Assembly: GCF_002075345.1 (NCBI RefSeq)
Contig: NZ_NAEW01000012.1
Location: forward strand, 51,691-115,690
Length of the DNA: 64,000 bases
Reading direction: 5' to 3'
Source of the DNA: Citrobacter braakii
GTDB lineage: Bacteria; Pseudomonadota; Gammaproteobacteria; Enterobacterales; Enterobacteriaceae
This document shows, piece by piece, positions 28,473 through 37,638 of the stretch (position 1 is its first letter; every line of letters begins with the position of its first letter). The position numbers were made by a program, and so were the translations under genes. The notes under the pieces are model-generated. The model was not told the DNA's origin, did no database searches, and was given only the letters and a program-made list of their open reading frames with translations.

Positions 28473-29726
28473 ATGCTGGAACAAATGGGCATTGCTGCCA
28501 AAGCTGCGTCATACAAGCTGGCGCTGCTCTCCAGTCGCGAAAAAAACCGCGTACTGGAAACGATAGCTGATGAGCTGGAAGCGCAAACGGAAAGCATCCT
28601 CAGCGCGAACGTACAAGATGTTGAGCAAGCGCGAGCCAACGGCCTGAGCGAAGCAATGCTCGACCGCCTGGCGCTGACTCCGGCGCGTCTGAAAGCGATT
28701 GCCGACGATGTGCGTCAGGTATGTAATCTCGCCGACCCGGTCGGGCAGGTGATTGATGGCGGTCTGCTGGATAGCGGCCTGCGTCTCGAACGTCGTCGCG
28801 TTCCGCTGGGCGTGATTGGCGTGATTTATGAAGCGCGTCCAAATGTCACCGTTGACGTGGCTTCCCTGTGCCTGAAAACCGGTAATGCGGCGATCCTGCG
28901 CGGTGGGAAAGAGACGTACCGGACGAATGCGGCAACCGTGGCGGTTATCCAAAAGGCGCTGGAAGCCTGTGGTTTCCCCGCCGCAGCCGTGCAGTCGATA
29001 GATAACCCGGACCGCGCGCTGGTCGCTGAAATGCTGCGCATGGATAAGTACATTGATATGCTGATCCCTCGCGGTGGCGCGGGTCTGCATAAGCTGTGCC
29101 GTGAGCAGTCGACTATCCCGGTCATCACCGGCGGCATTGGGGTCTGTCATATTTATGTTGATGATAGCGCGGAGATCGACCCGGCGCTGAAGATTATCGT
29201 CAACGCCAAAACTCAGCGACCGAGCACCTGTAACACCGTAGAAACCCTGCTGGTGCATCAGGATATCGCTGCGCGTTTTCTGCCTGCGCTGAGCCAGCAG
29301 ATGGCACAAAGCGGCGTCACGCTGCATGCCGACGACACCGCGCTGGCCACATTGCAGGCAGGGCCCGCTAACGTGGTTGCGGTGAAAGCCGAAGAATATG
29401 ACGACGAGTTTCTGTCGTTGGATCTGAACGTGAAAATCGTTACCGATCTGGACGATGCTATCACCCACATTCGCGAGCATGGGACCCAGCATTCCGATGC
29501 TATCCTGACGCGCACCCTGCGTAACGCCGATCGTTTCGTGAATGAAGTGGACTCTTCTGCCGTGTACGTTAACGCCTCTACTCGTTTTACCGATGGCGGC
29601 CAGTTCGGACTGGGGGCGGAAGTGGCTGTGAGTACGCAAAAACTGCACGCGCGTGGCCCAATGGGTCTGGAAGCACTGACCACCTATAAGTGGGTTGGCT
29701 TCGGTGACGACACGATTCGTGCGTAA
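28473..29726 (+). CDS. proA: Gamma-glutamyl phosphate reductase
   Basis: Second enzyme of proline synthesis, reducing gamma-glutamyl phosphate with NADPH to glutamate semialdehyde. The 417 residues equal E. coli ProA, with the catalytic Cys in [14 protein letters not shown] and the conserved [20 protein letters not shown] and [14 protein letters not shown] ends. The last 20 bases of the gene are the start of a 26-bp repeat found again near 41.3 kb, so the proA end bounds an inserted block. Confidence 0.96.
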   Translation: MLEQMGIAAKAASYKLALLSSREKNRVLETIADELEAQTESILSANVQDVEQARANGLSEAMLDRLALTPARLKAIADDVRQVCNLADPVGQVIDGGLLDSGLRLERRRVPLGVIGVIYEARPNVTVDVASLCLKTGNAAILRGGKETYRTNAATVAVIQKALEACGFPAAAVQSIDNPDRALVAEMLRMDKYIDMLIPRGGAGLHKLCREQSTIPVITGGIGVCHIYVDDSAEIDPALKIIVNAKTQRPSTCNTVETLLVHQDIAARFLPALSQQMAQSGVTLHADDTALATLQAGPANVVAVKAEEYDDEFLSLDLNVKIVTDLDDAITHIREHGTQHSDAILTRTLRNADRFVNEVDSSAVYVNASTRFTDGGQFGLGAEVAVSTQKLHARGPMGLEALTTYKWVGFGDDTIRA

Positions 29727-29732
29727 TTGAAA
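29707..29732 (+). repeat. 26-bp direct repeat, left copy (proA 3' end)
   Basis: The last codons of proA and the next 6 bases recur exactly at 41299-41324. Similarity continues for about 80 bases beyond both copies with mismatches, including the GCCCGGTTA block and a pyrimidine-rich TACCCCG stretch. The intact copy is the functional proA end. The 11.6-kb interval between copies carries the ecp region. Confidence 0.9.
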
Positions 29733-30007
29733 ACGGGCGATGCCATAATAGGTCTATGCTTTTCAGGTCTGTTAAGGCATTGCCCGGTTAATTCTACTCT
29801 TTACCCCGCTACCGCATTTGTTTTCTATCCTGTGTTTTATCATCATCCGCATCAGTCTGGTTTTTAGCCATGTGCTCCCCGGCGTCGAAAAGGCGACGTA
29901 TCACAGAATTTTCCCTACCAGCATGAATTTTCTGGGTCTGCGGCTCACGTATTGTTCCTATGGTCCAATCTATTAGAATCAGTCTCATTTTTATGAGGAG
30001 TAGTTGC

Positions 30008-30727
30008 GTGAAATCGGATATTCACAAACATAGCATTCCTGTTGTGCCACTCGGCAACCCGTTTCCCCCCCGCCATTGTTCACTGTGTCCAAAGGGAGCG
30101 GCGATTGATCGTGATAATCAATACCGATTAATAGACAAAAGAAGGAAGTTTAAAGCGGGGGAGATACTCGCCCGGCAGGATGGAGCCGCGGACATGCTTT
30201 TTGTTATTCACGAGGGGTACTGCACGTCCAGCGTGGAATGTGGTGATAACGATTTTATCAGTCGCTTTTATGTTCCGGGAGATATCATGGCGCTGGATGC
30301 CGTTGAGGGGGGTAAGTATCTGACAACGATCAAGGCTGCAACGGCTGCGGAGGTATGTCATATCGATATTGCGCGGTTGTTCAAGGCAGCAGAAAAGGAG
30401 CCGTCGGTTGCAGCGGCAGTCATAAAGTTTCTCTGCAGGGACAATGGATTCATTGTTGAAAAACTACGGCGTTATGCCAATAAACATGCTGAGGCCAGAA
30501 TCGCTGCTTTCCTCGTGGAGTTTTACGAAATGCATTTACGTATTGGCAGGCCTGAAACGACGCTTCGCTTGCCATTCTCGCGGGAGGAAATTGCCAGTTA
30601 TCTCGATCTTAAAATTGAAACCGTTAGCCGCTCATTAAAATCCCTCGAACATCAAAAGTTGATTAGCTTACATCGGGTCCGTACGGTAACAGTTAATAGT
30701 TATTTGGGGTTAAAAGGTTTCAGCTAA
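30008..30727 (+). CDS. FNR/CRP-family transcription regulator upstream of ecpA
   Basis: A 239-residue regulator with an N-terminal cysteine motif, a cyclic-nucleotide-like sensory domain (about 40-130), a dimer helix and a C-terminal HTH (SREEIASYLDLKIETVSRSL, residues 191-210). The recognition helix keeps E204, S207 and R208, the residues FNR uses for TTGAT half-sites. CSLC at 24-27 and C117 fit three of the four FNR cluster ligands; the fourth (five residues after the second Cys) is missing. The GTG start has GAGGAG seven bases upstream. A hairpin terminator follows. It is not EcpR, which is a LuxR-type protein. Confidence 0.85.
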   Translation: MKSDIHKHSIPVVPLGNPFPPRHCSLCPKGAAIDRDNQYRLIDKRRKFKAGEILARQDGAADMLFVIHEGYCTSSVECGDNDFISRFYVPGDIMALDAVEGGKYLTTIKAATAAEVCHIDIARLFKAAEKEPSVAAAVIKFLCRDNGFIVEKLRRYANKHAEARIAAFLVEFYEMHLRIGRPETTLRLPFSREEIASYLDLKIETVSRSLKSLEHQKLISLHRVRTVTVNSYLGLKGFS

Positions 30728-30764
30728 CCCTATCTTTGCCGTGCGTTATTTATCTCTTGATATT

Positions 30765-30806
30765 CCAGGAATATTCATTTTATATGGAAAATTCCTGGTT
30801 TTATTT
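30765..30806 (+). terminator. Rho-independent terminator of the FNR-like gene
   Basis: CCAGGAAT and ATTCCTGG form the base of a stem extended by TTC/GGAA, followed by TTTTATTT. It separates the regulator gene from the pilus operon. Confidence 0.7.
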
Positions 30807-30860
30807 ATGTGGAATAATTATCAATTCGAATGATAATCCTACAGGTCAGCGCTATTTTTA

Positions 30861-30874
30861 TAAGAATATTCCCT
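30861..30874. promoter_or_regulatory. RcsAB-like box, distal
   Basis: TAAGAATATTCCCT matches 12 of 14 positions of the recalled RcsAB consensus TAAGAATATTCCTA. It lies about 450 bases before ecpA and is the farthest of three such sites. Confidence 0.45.
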
Positions 30875-31024
30875 CTTAAATAAATATTTCATGAGAATTT
30901 TCTTGTGAAGTTAAAAAATTAGCATAATTGCAACAAATAATAAGCATTACAGAGAGAGTATGTGGATGTTAATTATCTTTATGTTTTTTAAGGGTTTTAC
31001 TCCTGGGCTATTTGTATGATCTTT

Positions 31025-31038
31025 TTGATATTTATCAA
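31025..31038. promoter_or_regulatory. Perfect FNR-type site upstream of ecpA
   Basis: TTGATATTTATCAA is an exact TTGAT-N4-ATCAA palindrome, about 290 bases before the ecpA start. The FNR-like protein encoded just upstream retains the helix residues that read this sequence, so it or FNR itself could bind. Which promoter it serves is not known. Confidence 0.65.
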
Positions 31039-31124
31039 AAACATAAAAAAGATGAATTGTTTGGTTTTTATTGTTCGTGTGGATAATAATTCTAAAAATG
31101 TACGTATTTTAAGTGATTATATCT

Positions 31125-31139
31125 TAGGAAACTTCTTAG
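31125..31139. promoter_or_regulatory. RcsAB-like box, middle
   Basis: The reverse complement reads TAAGAAGTTTCCTA, 12 of 14 matches to the RcsAB consensus. A near-identical 15-base motif starts 28 bases downstream, suggesting a tandem operator. Confidence 0.5.
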
Positions 31140-31152
31140 ATAATGTTTTTTA

Positions 31153-31167
31153 TAGGAAAATTCTTAG
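31153..31167. promoter_or_regulatory. RcsAB-like box, proximal
   Basis: The reverse complement reads TAAGAATTTTCCTA, 13 of 14 matches to the RcsAB consensus. It is about 155 bases before the ecpA start codon. In E. coli the ecp (mat) operon is activated by RcsB, which fits. Confidence 0.6.
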
Positions 31168-31322
31168 TTTTTTGTAATTTTTACGTTTCAGGGTTTGTTG
31201 AGATGTTACTTAATCCAAATGATAATTTTTTGGCGCGGCAATTCTGGCTCGCAATTAATGGAACCGCTGGAGTGACTTAATAATAAGACTCGGTGGTGAG
31301 TTTGTTCTTAGGAGAAGATAAA

Positions 31323-31910
31323 ATGAAAAAAATATTATTAGTAACATCTCTGGCTTCTGTATTTGTTGCAGCAAATGCAATGGCAGATGTTACTGCTTCT
31401 GCAACAGCCTCGTGGGACGCGACGGCAACGAAAGATACCACCAGCATGTTGGTTGTCACCCCGCTGAACTCTTTAACTTTCCAGTATGCTGAAGGGCTGA
31501 ATGCCTTCAACTCTCAGGACGGTGCTTTTGATGTGACGATTCAGGGTCAGGAGACGGCAACTGATTTTGAGCTGACTGCTCAGATTATTAGTAACACTCT
31601 GATCAACGCCAGTGGTGATGCTTCTACCCTGAACGTAGGGGTGGCATGGAATGGCACTGCGCTGACTAATTCATCAGATACTGTCCTTGTTAACTCCAGC
31701 TCCACTTCTGGTCTTGAAAGCTTGATGGCTGATGGCGCTTATAACGGTGCCGATCGTGTCAGCGATCAATCCAACTTCAAATTCACCATCGCGTCAGCGA
31801 CTTCTGATGGTAGTCAGACAGTAGCAGATTACTCTGCACTGCCAGACGGCTATTGGACTGGCGATGTAAAAGTACAGTTCAATGCAACCTGGACGACTCC
31901 GTCTGCCTAA
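31323..31910 (+). CDS. ecpA: Common pilus major pilin EcpA (MatB)
   Basis: Major subunit of the E. coli common pilus. The 195-residue protein has a signal peptide (LVTSLASVFVAANAMA) and the EcpA hallmarks DVTASATASWDATATKDTTS, LVVTPLNSLTFQYAEGLNAFNSQDGAFDV and the C-terminal GYWTGDVKVQFNATWTTPSA. These closely track E. coli EcpA, of equal length. Start chosen at ATG 31323 with AGGAGA upstream. A strong hairpin follows before ecpB, so pilin mRNA may outnumber the rest. Confidence 0.93.
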   Translation: MKKILLVTSLASVFVAANAMADVTASATASWDATATKDTTSMLVVTPLNSLTFQYAEGLNAFNSQDGAFDVTIQGQETATDFELTAQIISNTLINASGDASTLNVGVAWNGTALTNSSDTVLVNSSSTSGLESLMADGAYNGADRVSDQSNFKFTIASATSDGSQTVADYSALPDGYWTGDVKVQFNATWTTPSA

Positions 31911-31920
31911 GTAATAAAAA

Positions 31921-31946
31921 ATTCGGGAGAATTTGTTCTCCCGAAT
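31921..31946 (+). other. Stem-loop between ecpA and ecpB
   Basis: ATTCGGGAGAA and TTCTCCCGAAT form a perfect 11-bp stem with a 4-base loop. No T-run follows (TTATCAGG), so full termination is unlikely. Such elements often stabilise the upstream pilin mRNA or attenuate the downstream genes. Confidence 0.7.
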
Positions 31947-31963
31947 TTATCAGGAATGGTGTC

Positions 31964-32641
31964 ATGAAAAAATATTTACCGGCAGCGATGTTGGTAGGGT
32001 TAGTAGCATCTTTTCCCGGATGGGCAATTAATGTTGGTGAAATCACATCGATCATGACTTCTGCTGAGAGTTCATTATCGAAAGAAATTATCAATACGAC
32101 AGATGCGGCGCGTTATGTCAGTGTTTCGGTAAAACAATTGTCATCACCTTTGGCGGGGGGAATCGAAATAAAGCCCGTTAATTCCGGAGAATTACTCTCT
32201 ACACCTGCCAATCTTATTCTTCCTGGCCAGGCGAAGGATGTATTTCGTTTCTTTTATAAAGGACCTGCAGATGATGTCGAGCGTTATTATCGTCTGCAAT
32301 GGATAGATGAGCCGGTCACCGAGAGCGCGGAAACCCGGGCGAATAAAATGGCTGTTGCAACAGCGTCGGCTGAAATTGGCACTATCCTGGTAGTCGCGCC
32401 GCGCAAGGAGCGTTTTGAATATAGCCGAAATGGCGATGTTATTACTAATACCGGCAATGTATCGTTTCGTGTGATCGCCTATGGGGCTTGTAAAGATAAG
32501 GCTCGCGATCGGGGACGAGGCTGTCGCGAACGTTATTACATTATGCCGGGTACAAAAATAAAATTACAGTTTACCGACATTAGTAATAGCCGTTCACGCA
32601 TCGGTATCTGGCACGGTAAGCAGTTTATTACAGTGAAGTGA
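31964..32641 (+). CDS. ecpB: Common pilus chaperone-like protein EcpB (MatC)
   Basis: Periplasmic chaperone-like protein for ECP assembly. The 225-residue product has a signal peptide (AAMLVGLVASFPGWA) and matches EcpB in the pattern FRFFYKGPADDVERYYRLQWIDEP, ATASAEIGTILVVAPRKERF and TGNVSFRVIAYGACKD. AGGAAT lies upstream of ATG 31964; a longer frame overlapping ecpA has no family support. A paralogue, ecpE, closes the operon. Confidence 0.92.
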   Translation: MKKYLPAAMLVGLVASFPGWAINVGEITSIMTSAESSLSKEIINTTDAARYVSVSVKQLSSPLAGGIEIKPVNSGELLSTPANLILPGQAKDVFRFFYKGPADDVERYYRLQWIDEPVTESAETRANKMAVATASAEIGTILVVAPRKERFEYSRNGDVITNTGNVSFRVIAYGACKDKARDRGRGCRERYYIMPGTKIKLQFTDISNSRSRIGIWHGKQFITVK

Positions 32642-32688
32642 TGGTCAATAGCAGGGATAAATAAAATTACCGGAATGTAAGGATGCAG

Positions 32689-35181
32689 ATGACAACAACA
32701 AATATTGTCGGCGGTAGCATTTGTCTTTTTCTTGCGCTGACACCAGGATTTTCACATGCAGCCCCAGTAAAAGTGGGTAATTATGTTATCCCCAGCGCTT
32801 TCGCCCGTTCACTGGAGCAGGGAATGACGGTGCCGGTATATATTCGTTACAACGAGACTGATGAGAAAAGTCAGCAAAAAGTTGCCGATGCGGTGATTTC
32901 CCTTGTTGATGGCAATATTACGGTTAAAGCCCTGACTCTTGCTGAATTGCCCAATAATGCCGTGTTATCTGGAAAAACCCGCGCGTTGGTGGAAAAAATT
33001 CGTGATGTGAAGTTTCACGATAACACCAATATCGAGCTATCGAATGATGCACGCCTGCAACTCAACGTCTCCTCATTTCACCTGGAGATGATTGTCGGCA
33101 AAGATGCGTTAACTGAAGCGATTGTCGCACGCAGCAGCCTGCTTGGACCTTCCAGCGTGGAGACTCTCTCTAACGTCCTGAACTATAACTTTGGCACCTA
33201 CTACAACGATTATCATAACGGCAGCAGTACCCGCAGCTATCTGACGATGGACAATACAACATCGCTGCGTGAACACCATGTCAACATTAACGGTTCGTTT
33301 TACGGCATAGGCGACAGCAACAGCACCAGTAAACTCTATCGCGCGATGTATGAGCGTGATTATGACGGATATCGACTGGCGCTCGGGATGCTCGACACCT
33401 GGAATGTCCAGTCTATTGCCAGCCTGAATGCGCTGAATGGTGGGAAAATTTACGGCGTAAGCTACGGAAACAAAGGAAGTACGGTTGTTGAGAATACCTC
33501 GCTTTCGCTCACGCCAATTACCGTATTTTTGCCAGCCGCTGGCGAGGTTCATGTATTTCGTGACGGGCGTTTGCTCAGCGTACAGAACTTTAATATGGGC
33601 AGTTATGAAATTGATACCAGTCGTTTCCCGTATGGTGTTTATGATGTCACGGTAGATATCGTGGTCAATGGCCGGACAATTAATAGTCGTATCAGTCGGG
33701 TTAATAAAATCTTTGCCCGCCAACAGGCAGCCGGAATTGATCAGCTCTCATGGCAACTGTTTGGTGGCTCACTGGATTATGACCGTGTGAGTTATAAGCG
33801 AAACCACTATCAGGATTTAGGCAATGAGCAGACCTGGATTGCCGGCGGTGCCGCATCGGTGACACTGGCGATATTGTCGGGGCTGGGCCTGAAATCTACG
33901 CTCTACGGTTTTGGCAACAATACGGTTAATGAAACGGATGTCACACTCAATGTGAATGAATACGTAAGCATTGGCAATCAGACGCTGGTAGCGAACGATT
34001 CGTCATGGCGAAACATCAGTAATATCAATCTCAATATCCCCGAGGGATATGGTTCCCTTTGGGCATCTCGTGAAGACAGTAAAATTGGCGACCGTCTGCC
34101 CATGCAGGAGCGTGACAATTATTCCATTGGTGGCACTCTTAACCTCGGAAAGTTTATTCCTCATGGCGGCTCGCTTACCGTGAGTCAGACGGAGAATCGC
34201 TACTCGGGAAATAAATACCGTAACCTGGACTACAGCACGAACCTTTATTCAGGCAAGTATGCCACGGTTGGGTTGCGCGCAGGTATTCAGCGTTATTACT
34301 ACAACAACCGGAATGACGATGGGCGACAGGAACGTTATGTCAGCCTGGATTTATCGTTGCCGTTGGCGTCATGGATGAGCATGGGCGTCTCCCGGGATCG
34401 CTATGGCAGCACTCAGGGTAATCTCAGCGCGCGCAAGCAGTATGCTGAAGGCCCCATTAAATCGGTCGGATTGTCGGCTTCGACACGCCTGAGTGGTGAG
34501 CAGTATTACGACAATAATTACTCGGTAAACGGCAATCTGAGTTATGACACGAAATATAACGCCGGCACCGTATCGGTAACGCGTTCTGCGGACAACTCCA
34601 CCAATATGAACTTCTCTTCTCAAGGTTCCCTGGCGTGGGCAGGAAAAGATTTCGGTCTGAGTAAAGAGAGGCAAAGGTCAGGCATTATTGTGAAAACCGA
34701 TTTGACCGGCGAAGGGAAACTGGCTGCGAAGATTAATAACCGAAATTATCTTCTCAGCGGTAAATCAAATTTCATTGCACTGCCGCCTTATGCTCAGTAT
34801 AAGCTGGAGATCCTCAATGATAAAAACTCTGAAGACAGCTTTGATATTGTTTCAGGGCGCAAACAGGAACTGACGCTATATCCGGGTAACGTGGGTGTTA
34901 TCAACCCTGAAGTGAAAAGTATGGTCACCGTATTCGGGCGTATTCGTTATCCCGATGGGCAGTTGGCTGCAAACACCGATATTCATAATCACATCGGTAA
35001 AACGCGTACGGATGAAAAAGGGGAGTTTGCTATCGATATCGATAAGAAATATCCGGTCATCACGTTAATTTCAGCCAATGGCAGCCTATGCGAAGCCGAT
35101 CTCGATTTGGAAAAAGCACGCGGCGCAGCGTGGGTTGGTGATGTGAAATGTGCCACGCAAACCACGATGGCGCAGAGGTAA
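32689..35181 (+). CDS. ecpC: Common pilus outer-membrane usher EcpC (MatD)
   Basis: Outer-membrane usher that exports ECP subunits. The 830-residue product (E. coli EcpC about 841) has a signal peptide (GGSICLFLALTPGFSHAA), a long beta-barrel-like middle with Tyr/Asn-rich strands, and a C-terminal domain (GVINPEVKSMVTVFGRIRYP, then DEKGEFAIDIDKKYPVI). The second ATG was chosen because AAGG lies 6 bases before it and abuts the first ATG. Confidence 0.92.
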   Translation: MTTTNIVGGSICLFLALTPGFSHAAPVKVGNYVIPSAFARSLEQGMTVPVYIRYNETDEKSQQKVADAVISLVDGNITVKALTLAELPNNAVLSGKTRALVEKIRDVKFHDNTNIELSNDARLQLNVSSFHLEMIVGKDALTEAIVARSSLLGPSSVETLSNVLNYNFGTYYNDYHNGSSTRSYLTMDNTTSLREHHVNINGSFYGIGDSNSTSKLYRAMYERDYDGYRLALGMLDTWNVQSIASLNALNGGKIYGVSYGNKGSTVVENTSLSLTPITVFLPAAGEVHVFRDGRLLSVQNFNMGSYEIDTSRFPYGVYDVTVDIVVNGRTINSRISRVNKIFARQQAAGIDQLSWQLFGGSLDYDRVSYKRNHYQDLGNEQTWIAGGAASVTLAILSGLGLKSTLYGFGNNTVNETDVTLNVNEYVSIGNQTLVANDSSWRNISNINLNIPEGYGSLWASREDSKIGDRLPMQERDNYSIGGTLNLGKFIPHGGSLTVSQTENRYSGNKYRNLDYSTNLYSGKYATVGLRAGIQRYYYNNRNDDGRQERYVSLDLSLPLASWMSMGVSRDRYGSTQGNLSARKQYAEGPIKSVGLSASTRLSGEQYYDNNYSVNGNLSYDTKYNAGTVSVTRSADNSTNMNFSSQGSLAWAGKDFGLSKERQRSGIIVKTDLTGEGKLAAKINNRNYLLSGKSNFIALPPYAQYKLEILNDKNSEDSFDIVSGRKQELTLYPGNVGVINPEVKSMVTVFGRIRYPDGQLAANTDIHNHIGKTRTDEKGEFAIDIDKKYPVITLISANGSLCEADLDLEKARGAAWVGDVKCATQTTMAQR

Positions 35182-35185
35182 TAAA

Positions 35186-36802
35186 ATGAAAGTATTAATT
35201 AAAGTAGCTACTGTAATCTGTGCCGTGGGGAGTTTCACGCCTGCGCCTGCTTTGGCTTTGAATGCAGTATCTTCCGGCTCAGTCAGTAATAACTATTTGT
35301 TTATTGAAAATGCCATTGATAGTGAATACTTTATCACCCCCTCCGCACTCGACCCTCGTTTCAGCGGTTCAAACACGTGGATAAAATACGGTACCTCTCA
35401 GGTAAGTCTCGGGTATTTAGGTTTTGTCATCTGGACTGCGCCAGGAAATTATTATCAGGACATGTGGATTGATAATTCCCCGATTAACGGGCCTTTTCGG
35501 GGGATCCGTTGTTATAGCGGCAGCCAGTGTCCATCAACTGGGTTTATTGCCGGGCAAGGCACTGATAAAAACGGTTTTTATCATGCGCAGGTGGGATCTG
35601 TCGCAGGTGTTATTGGTGGTGCCTACGGATTCGCTTCCCTGACGGATACTGCCTATGAGTACTTTCGCAATGTGCCTACCGGTAGCAGCGAAACCTATGT
35701 GTTCAACCGTTGTTATACTTCCGTGGATTATGATTATTCTTCCGGGCAACGTTGCAAAGATCAATCGAAAGGATTATGGAATTACGTCAATTATACGTTA
35801 ACCAAACGCGGTCATCTGTCACTGGTATCGACTAATGCATTTCAGGAGCTTTGGGTTGCCAGCGACGGTACGCCGAGCATCACCAAAGACACTGGTTATT
35901 GCGAGCTTGGCGTGGTTAACGGCGAAGACGGCGTGATTTGCAAAATGGTAAATTATAACCTGCAACAAACCGCCAATCTGACCGCCTCTCTGACGTTTCG
36001 CGCTTATGTCGACACGGCGATGCTTGGTTTTACGCCTGGACCGGCCACCGTGAAATACTCCGGGAATGGTTCAAACTGGTATAACTATGGTACTTCAACT
36101 GCTTATTACAACGTTTTCACGACCTCTGGAGAGTACATATATATTTTTCTGTCAAAAGTATTCCTGAAAAAACTCGTCGATTCAGGAATCAGCATTACTA
36201 ACACTCAACCGTTTACCTTCGGTTTTTATAATGGCTTAACACCTGAGTCAGGGCACTACCAGTTTACGCCTTCGCTACAGATCAATATTGTGCCGAAGGA
36301 GTATGGGATCAGTATCGTCTCTTCAGACAACACCGCTTCTGCGAGCGGCAGTGGCACGATTGGCGACGCCGCTCCTATAGAAATAGATTACACCGTGACA
36401 GTCTCCGGTCCTCGTCAGGCTGATAGCATTACCGCGCAAGTTATTGGAGAAAGTACGACGATAAACAGTGTGCCTTACTGTCTGTTTACCTCCCCTCAAG
36501 GCGGGCTGTCAGTCCCAATCCCCGCCTTTCTGCAGTACAACAGTCAGTCGGGGGGCGTGGTGAAGAAACGAAATAGCTGTAGTGAAGCAGCAATCAATAT
36601 GAGCGATGCGCAGTGGCAACAGACGCCCTGGGACGCAAATAACAATGATGATGGAAGCTACTATACTACGGATTTAAAATTGCTTTTCCCAATGAATGAT
36701 TCACGGTCGATGTTAACTGTTTCCGGAACAGATTGGGAAGGTGTCGTCAGTGCCAGTGGAGAGATAAAAGTCACGGCGAATTGGGTGGGAGTGACGCCAT
36801 GA
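35186..36802 (+). CDS. ecpD: Common pilus tip subunit EcpD (MatE)
   Basis: Large tip or minor subunit and putative adhesin of ECP. The 538-residue protein (E. coli EcpD about 547) has a signal peptide (VATVICAVGSFTPAPALA), a Cys-containing N-terminal lobe (GIRCYSGSQCPSTGF, GQRCKDQSKGLWNYVNYTL) and a C-terminal pilin-like domain ending SGEIKVTANWVGVTP, similar in style to the EcpA end. AGAGG lies 9 bases upstream. Its stop overlaps the ecpE start. Confidence 0.9.
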   Translation: MKVLIKVATVICAVGSFTPAPALALNAVSSGSVSNNYLFIENAIDSEYFITPSALDPRFSGSNTWIKYGTSQVSLGYLGFVIWTAPGNYYQDMWIDNSPINGPFRGIRCYSGSQCPSTGFIAGQGTDKNGFYHAQVGSVAGVIGGAYGFASLTDTAYEYFRNVPTGSSETYVFNRCYTSVDYDYSSGQRCKDQSKGLWNYVNYTLTKRGHLSLVSTNAFQELWVASDGTPSITKDTGYCELGVVNGEDGVICKMVNYNLQQTANLTASLTFRAYVDTAMLGFTPGPATVKYSGNGSNWYNYGTSTAYYNVFTTSGEYIYIFLSKVFLKKLVDSGISITNTQPFTFGFYNGLTPESGHYQFTPSLQINIVPKEYGISIVSSDNTASASGSGTIGDAAPIEIDYTVTVSGPRQADSITAQVIGESTTINSVPYCLFTSPQGGLSVPIPAFLQYNSQSGGVVKKRNSCSEAAINMSDAQWQQTPWDANNNDDGSYYTTDLKLLFPMNDSRSMLTVSGTDWEGVVSASGEIKVTANWVGVTP

Positions 36803-37494
36803 ACCGCTGCCGTTTGGTGTTTAGATGGGTATTTATCTTACTTTCCGGGTTGACTATATTCTCCGCACAGGCTGTCTACCTGGAGTCGACCATTTATGAG
36901 ATGCCATCGGATAAATCATTTATCAGCAAACGGATCTATAACGATAGCCAGAAACAGAATTTGTACAGTATTGGCGCAGTAAAAATTGATAAGCCTGGAC
37001 CGGGAGGTGAAAACAGAAGTGCCATTGCTGAAGGCGAACTTCTGTTTACGCCGCTGAATTTTTCACTGGCTCCGCAGGCGAGTGAGTTTTTTAAGATTTT
37101 CTACCGTGGACCGCAGGATGATAAAGAACGCTATTACCGAATTCTGTTTCGTGAAATGCCGATAACGCTGTTTACCGAGCGTAATCAAGGGAAAGGAGGG
37201 CAGGCTCTCCCGGTGATCGCTATGGACACCATATTGGTTGTTCGCCCGAGAAAAATGAATCTGGCCTACACCATTGATGAGGCAAACGGAACACTGAAAA
37301 ACACCGGGAATACTTTTTTTAAAATCATCGTACACCTGGGGTGCAACTCAACCGATGATGAAGCCACCATGCGTTATGTGTTGCCGGGTGAAACCTGGCG
37401 TAGTAGCGAATTGAAATCAAAAAACCGGAAATTTATCGTTGCATTGCAGAAATACATACCAGTAGGTCAGGGGTGCTTCAAACTCAATCAATAG
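36799..37494 (+). CDS. ecpE: Common pilus chaperone-like protein EcpE (MatF)
   Basis: Second chaperone-like protein of the ECP operon. The 231-residue product has a signal peptide (FILLSGLTIFSAQA) and repeats the EcpB pattern (FKIFYRGPQDDKERYYRILFREMPI; MDTILVVRPRKMNLAYTI; LKNTGNTFFKIIVHLGCN). The ATG overlaps the ecpD stop in an ATGA, and the operon ends here. Confidence 0.9.
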   Translation: MNRCRLVFRWVFILLSGLTIFSAQAVYLESTIYEMPSDKSFISKRIYNDSQKQNLYSIGAVKIDKPGPGGENRSAIAEGELLFTPLNFSLAPQASEFFKIFYRGPQDDKERYYRILFREMPITLFTERNQGKGGQALPVIAMDTILVVRPRKMNLAYTIDEANGTLKNTGNTFFKIIVHLGCNSTDDEATMRYVLPGETWRSSELKSKNRKFIVALQKYIPVGQGCFKLNQ

Positions 37495-37638
37495 TAAGCA
37501 TTAAGTCTGATCCGATATGTCATGGTTAGATATCGAACCTATACTGTAACTATCTTTATACAATGCAGTGATCAGCTCGGCACAGATGAAATTTTAGTCA
37601 TTTGCACTCAACGTCACGGTAATTAAGAGTCAGGTAGT

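Larger units (their letters stand above)
30728..31322. other. AT-rich regulatory region upstream of ecpA
   Basis: This 595-base gap has no convincing gene. It contains the terminator of the FNR-like gene, a perfect FNR-type site, three RcsAB-like boxes and the ecpA ribosome site. The composition is very AT-rich compared with proA, which would suit H-NS silencing (inference). Confidence 0.6.

Noticed and set aside
28509..29648. 379-codon open frame on the minus strand
   Set aside because: Antisense to proA, which is full length with its catalytic Cys; no ribosome site and no family features.
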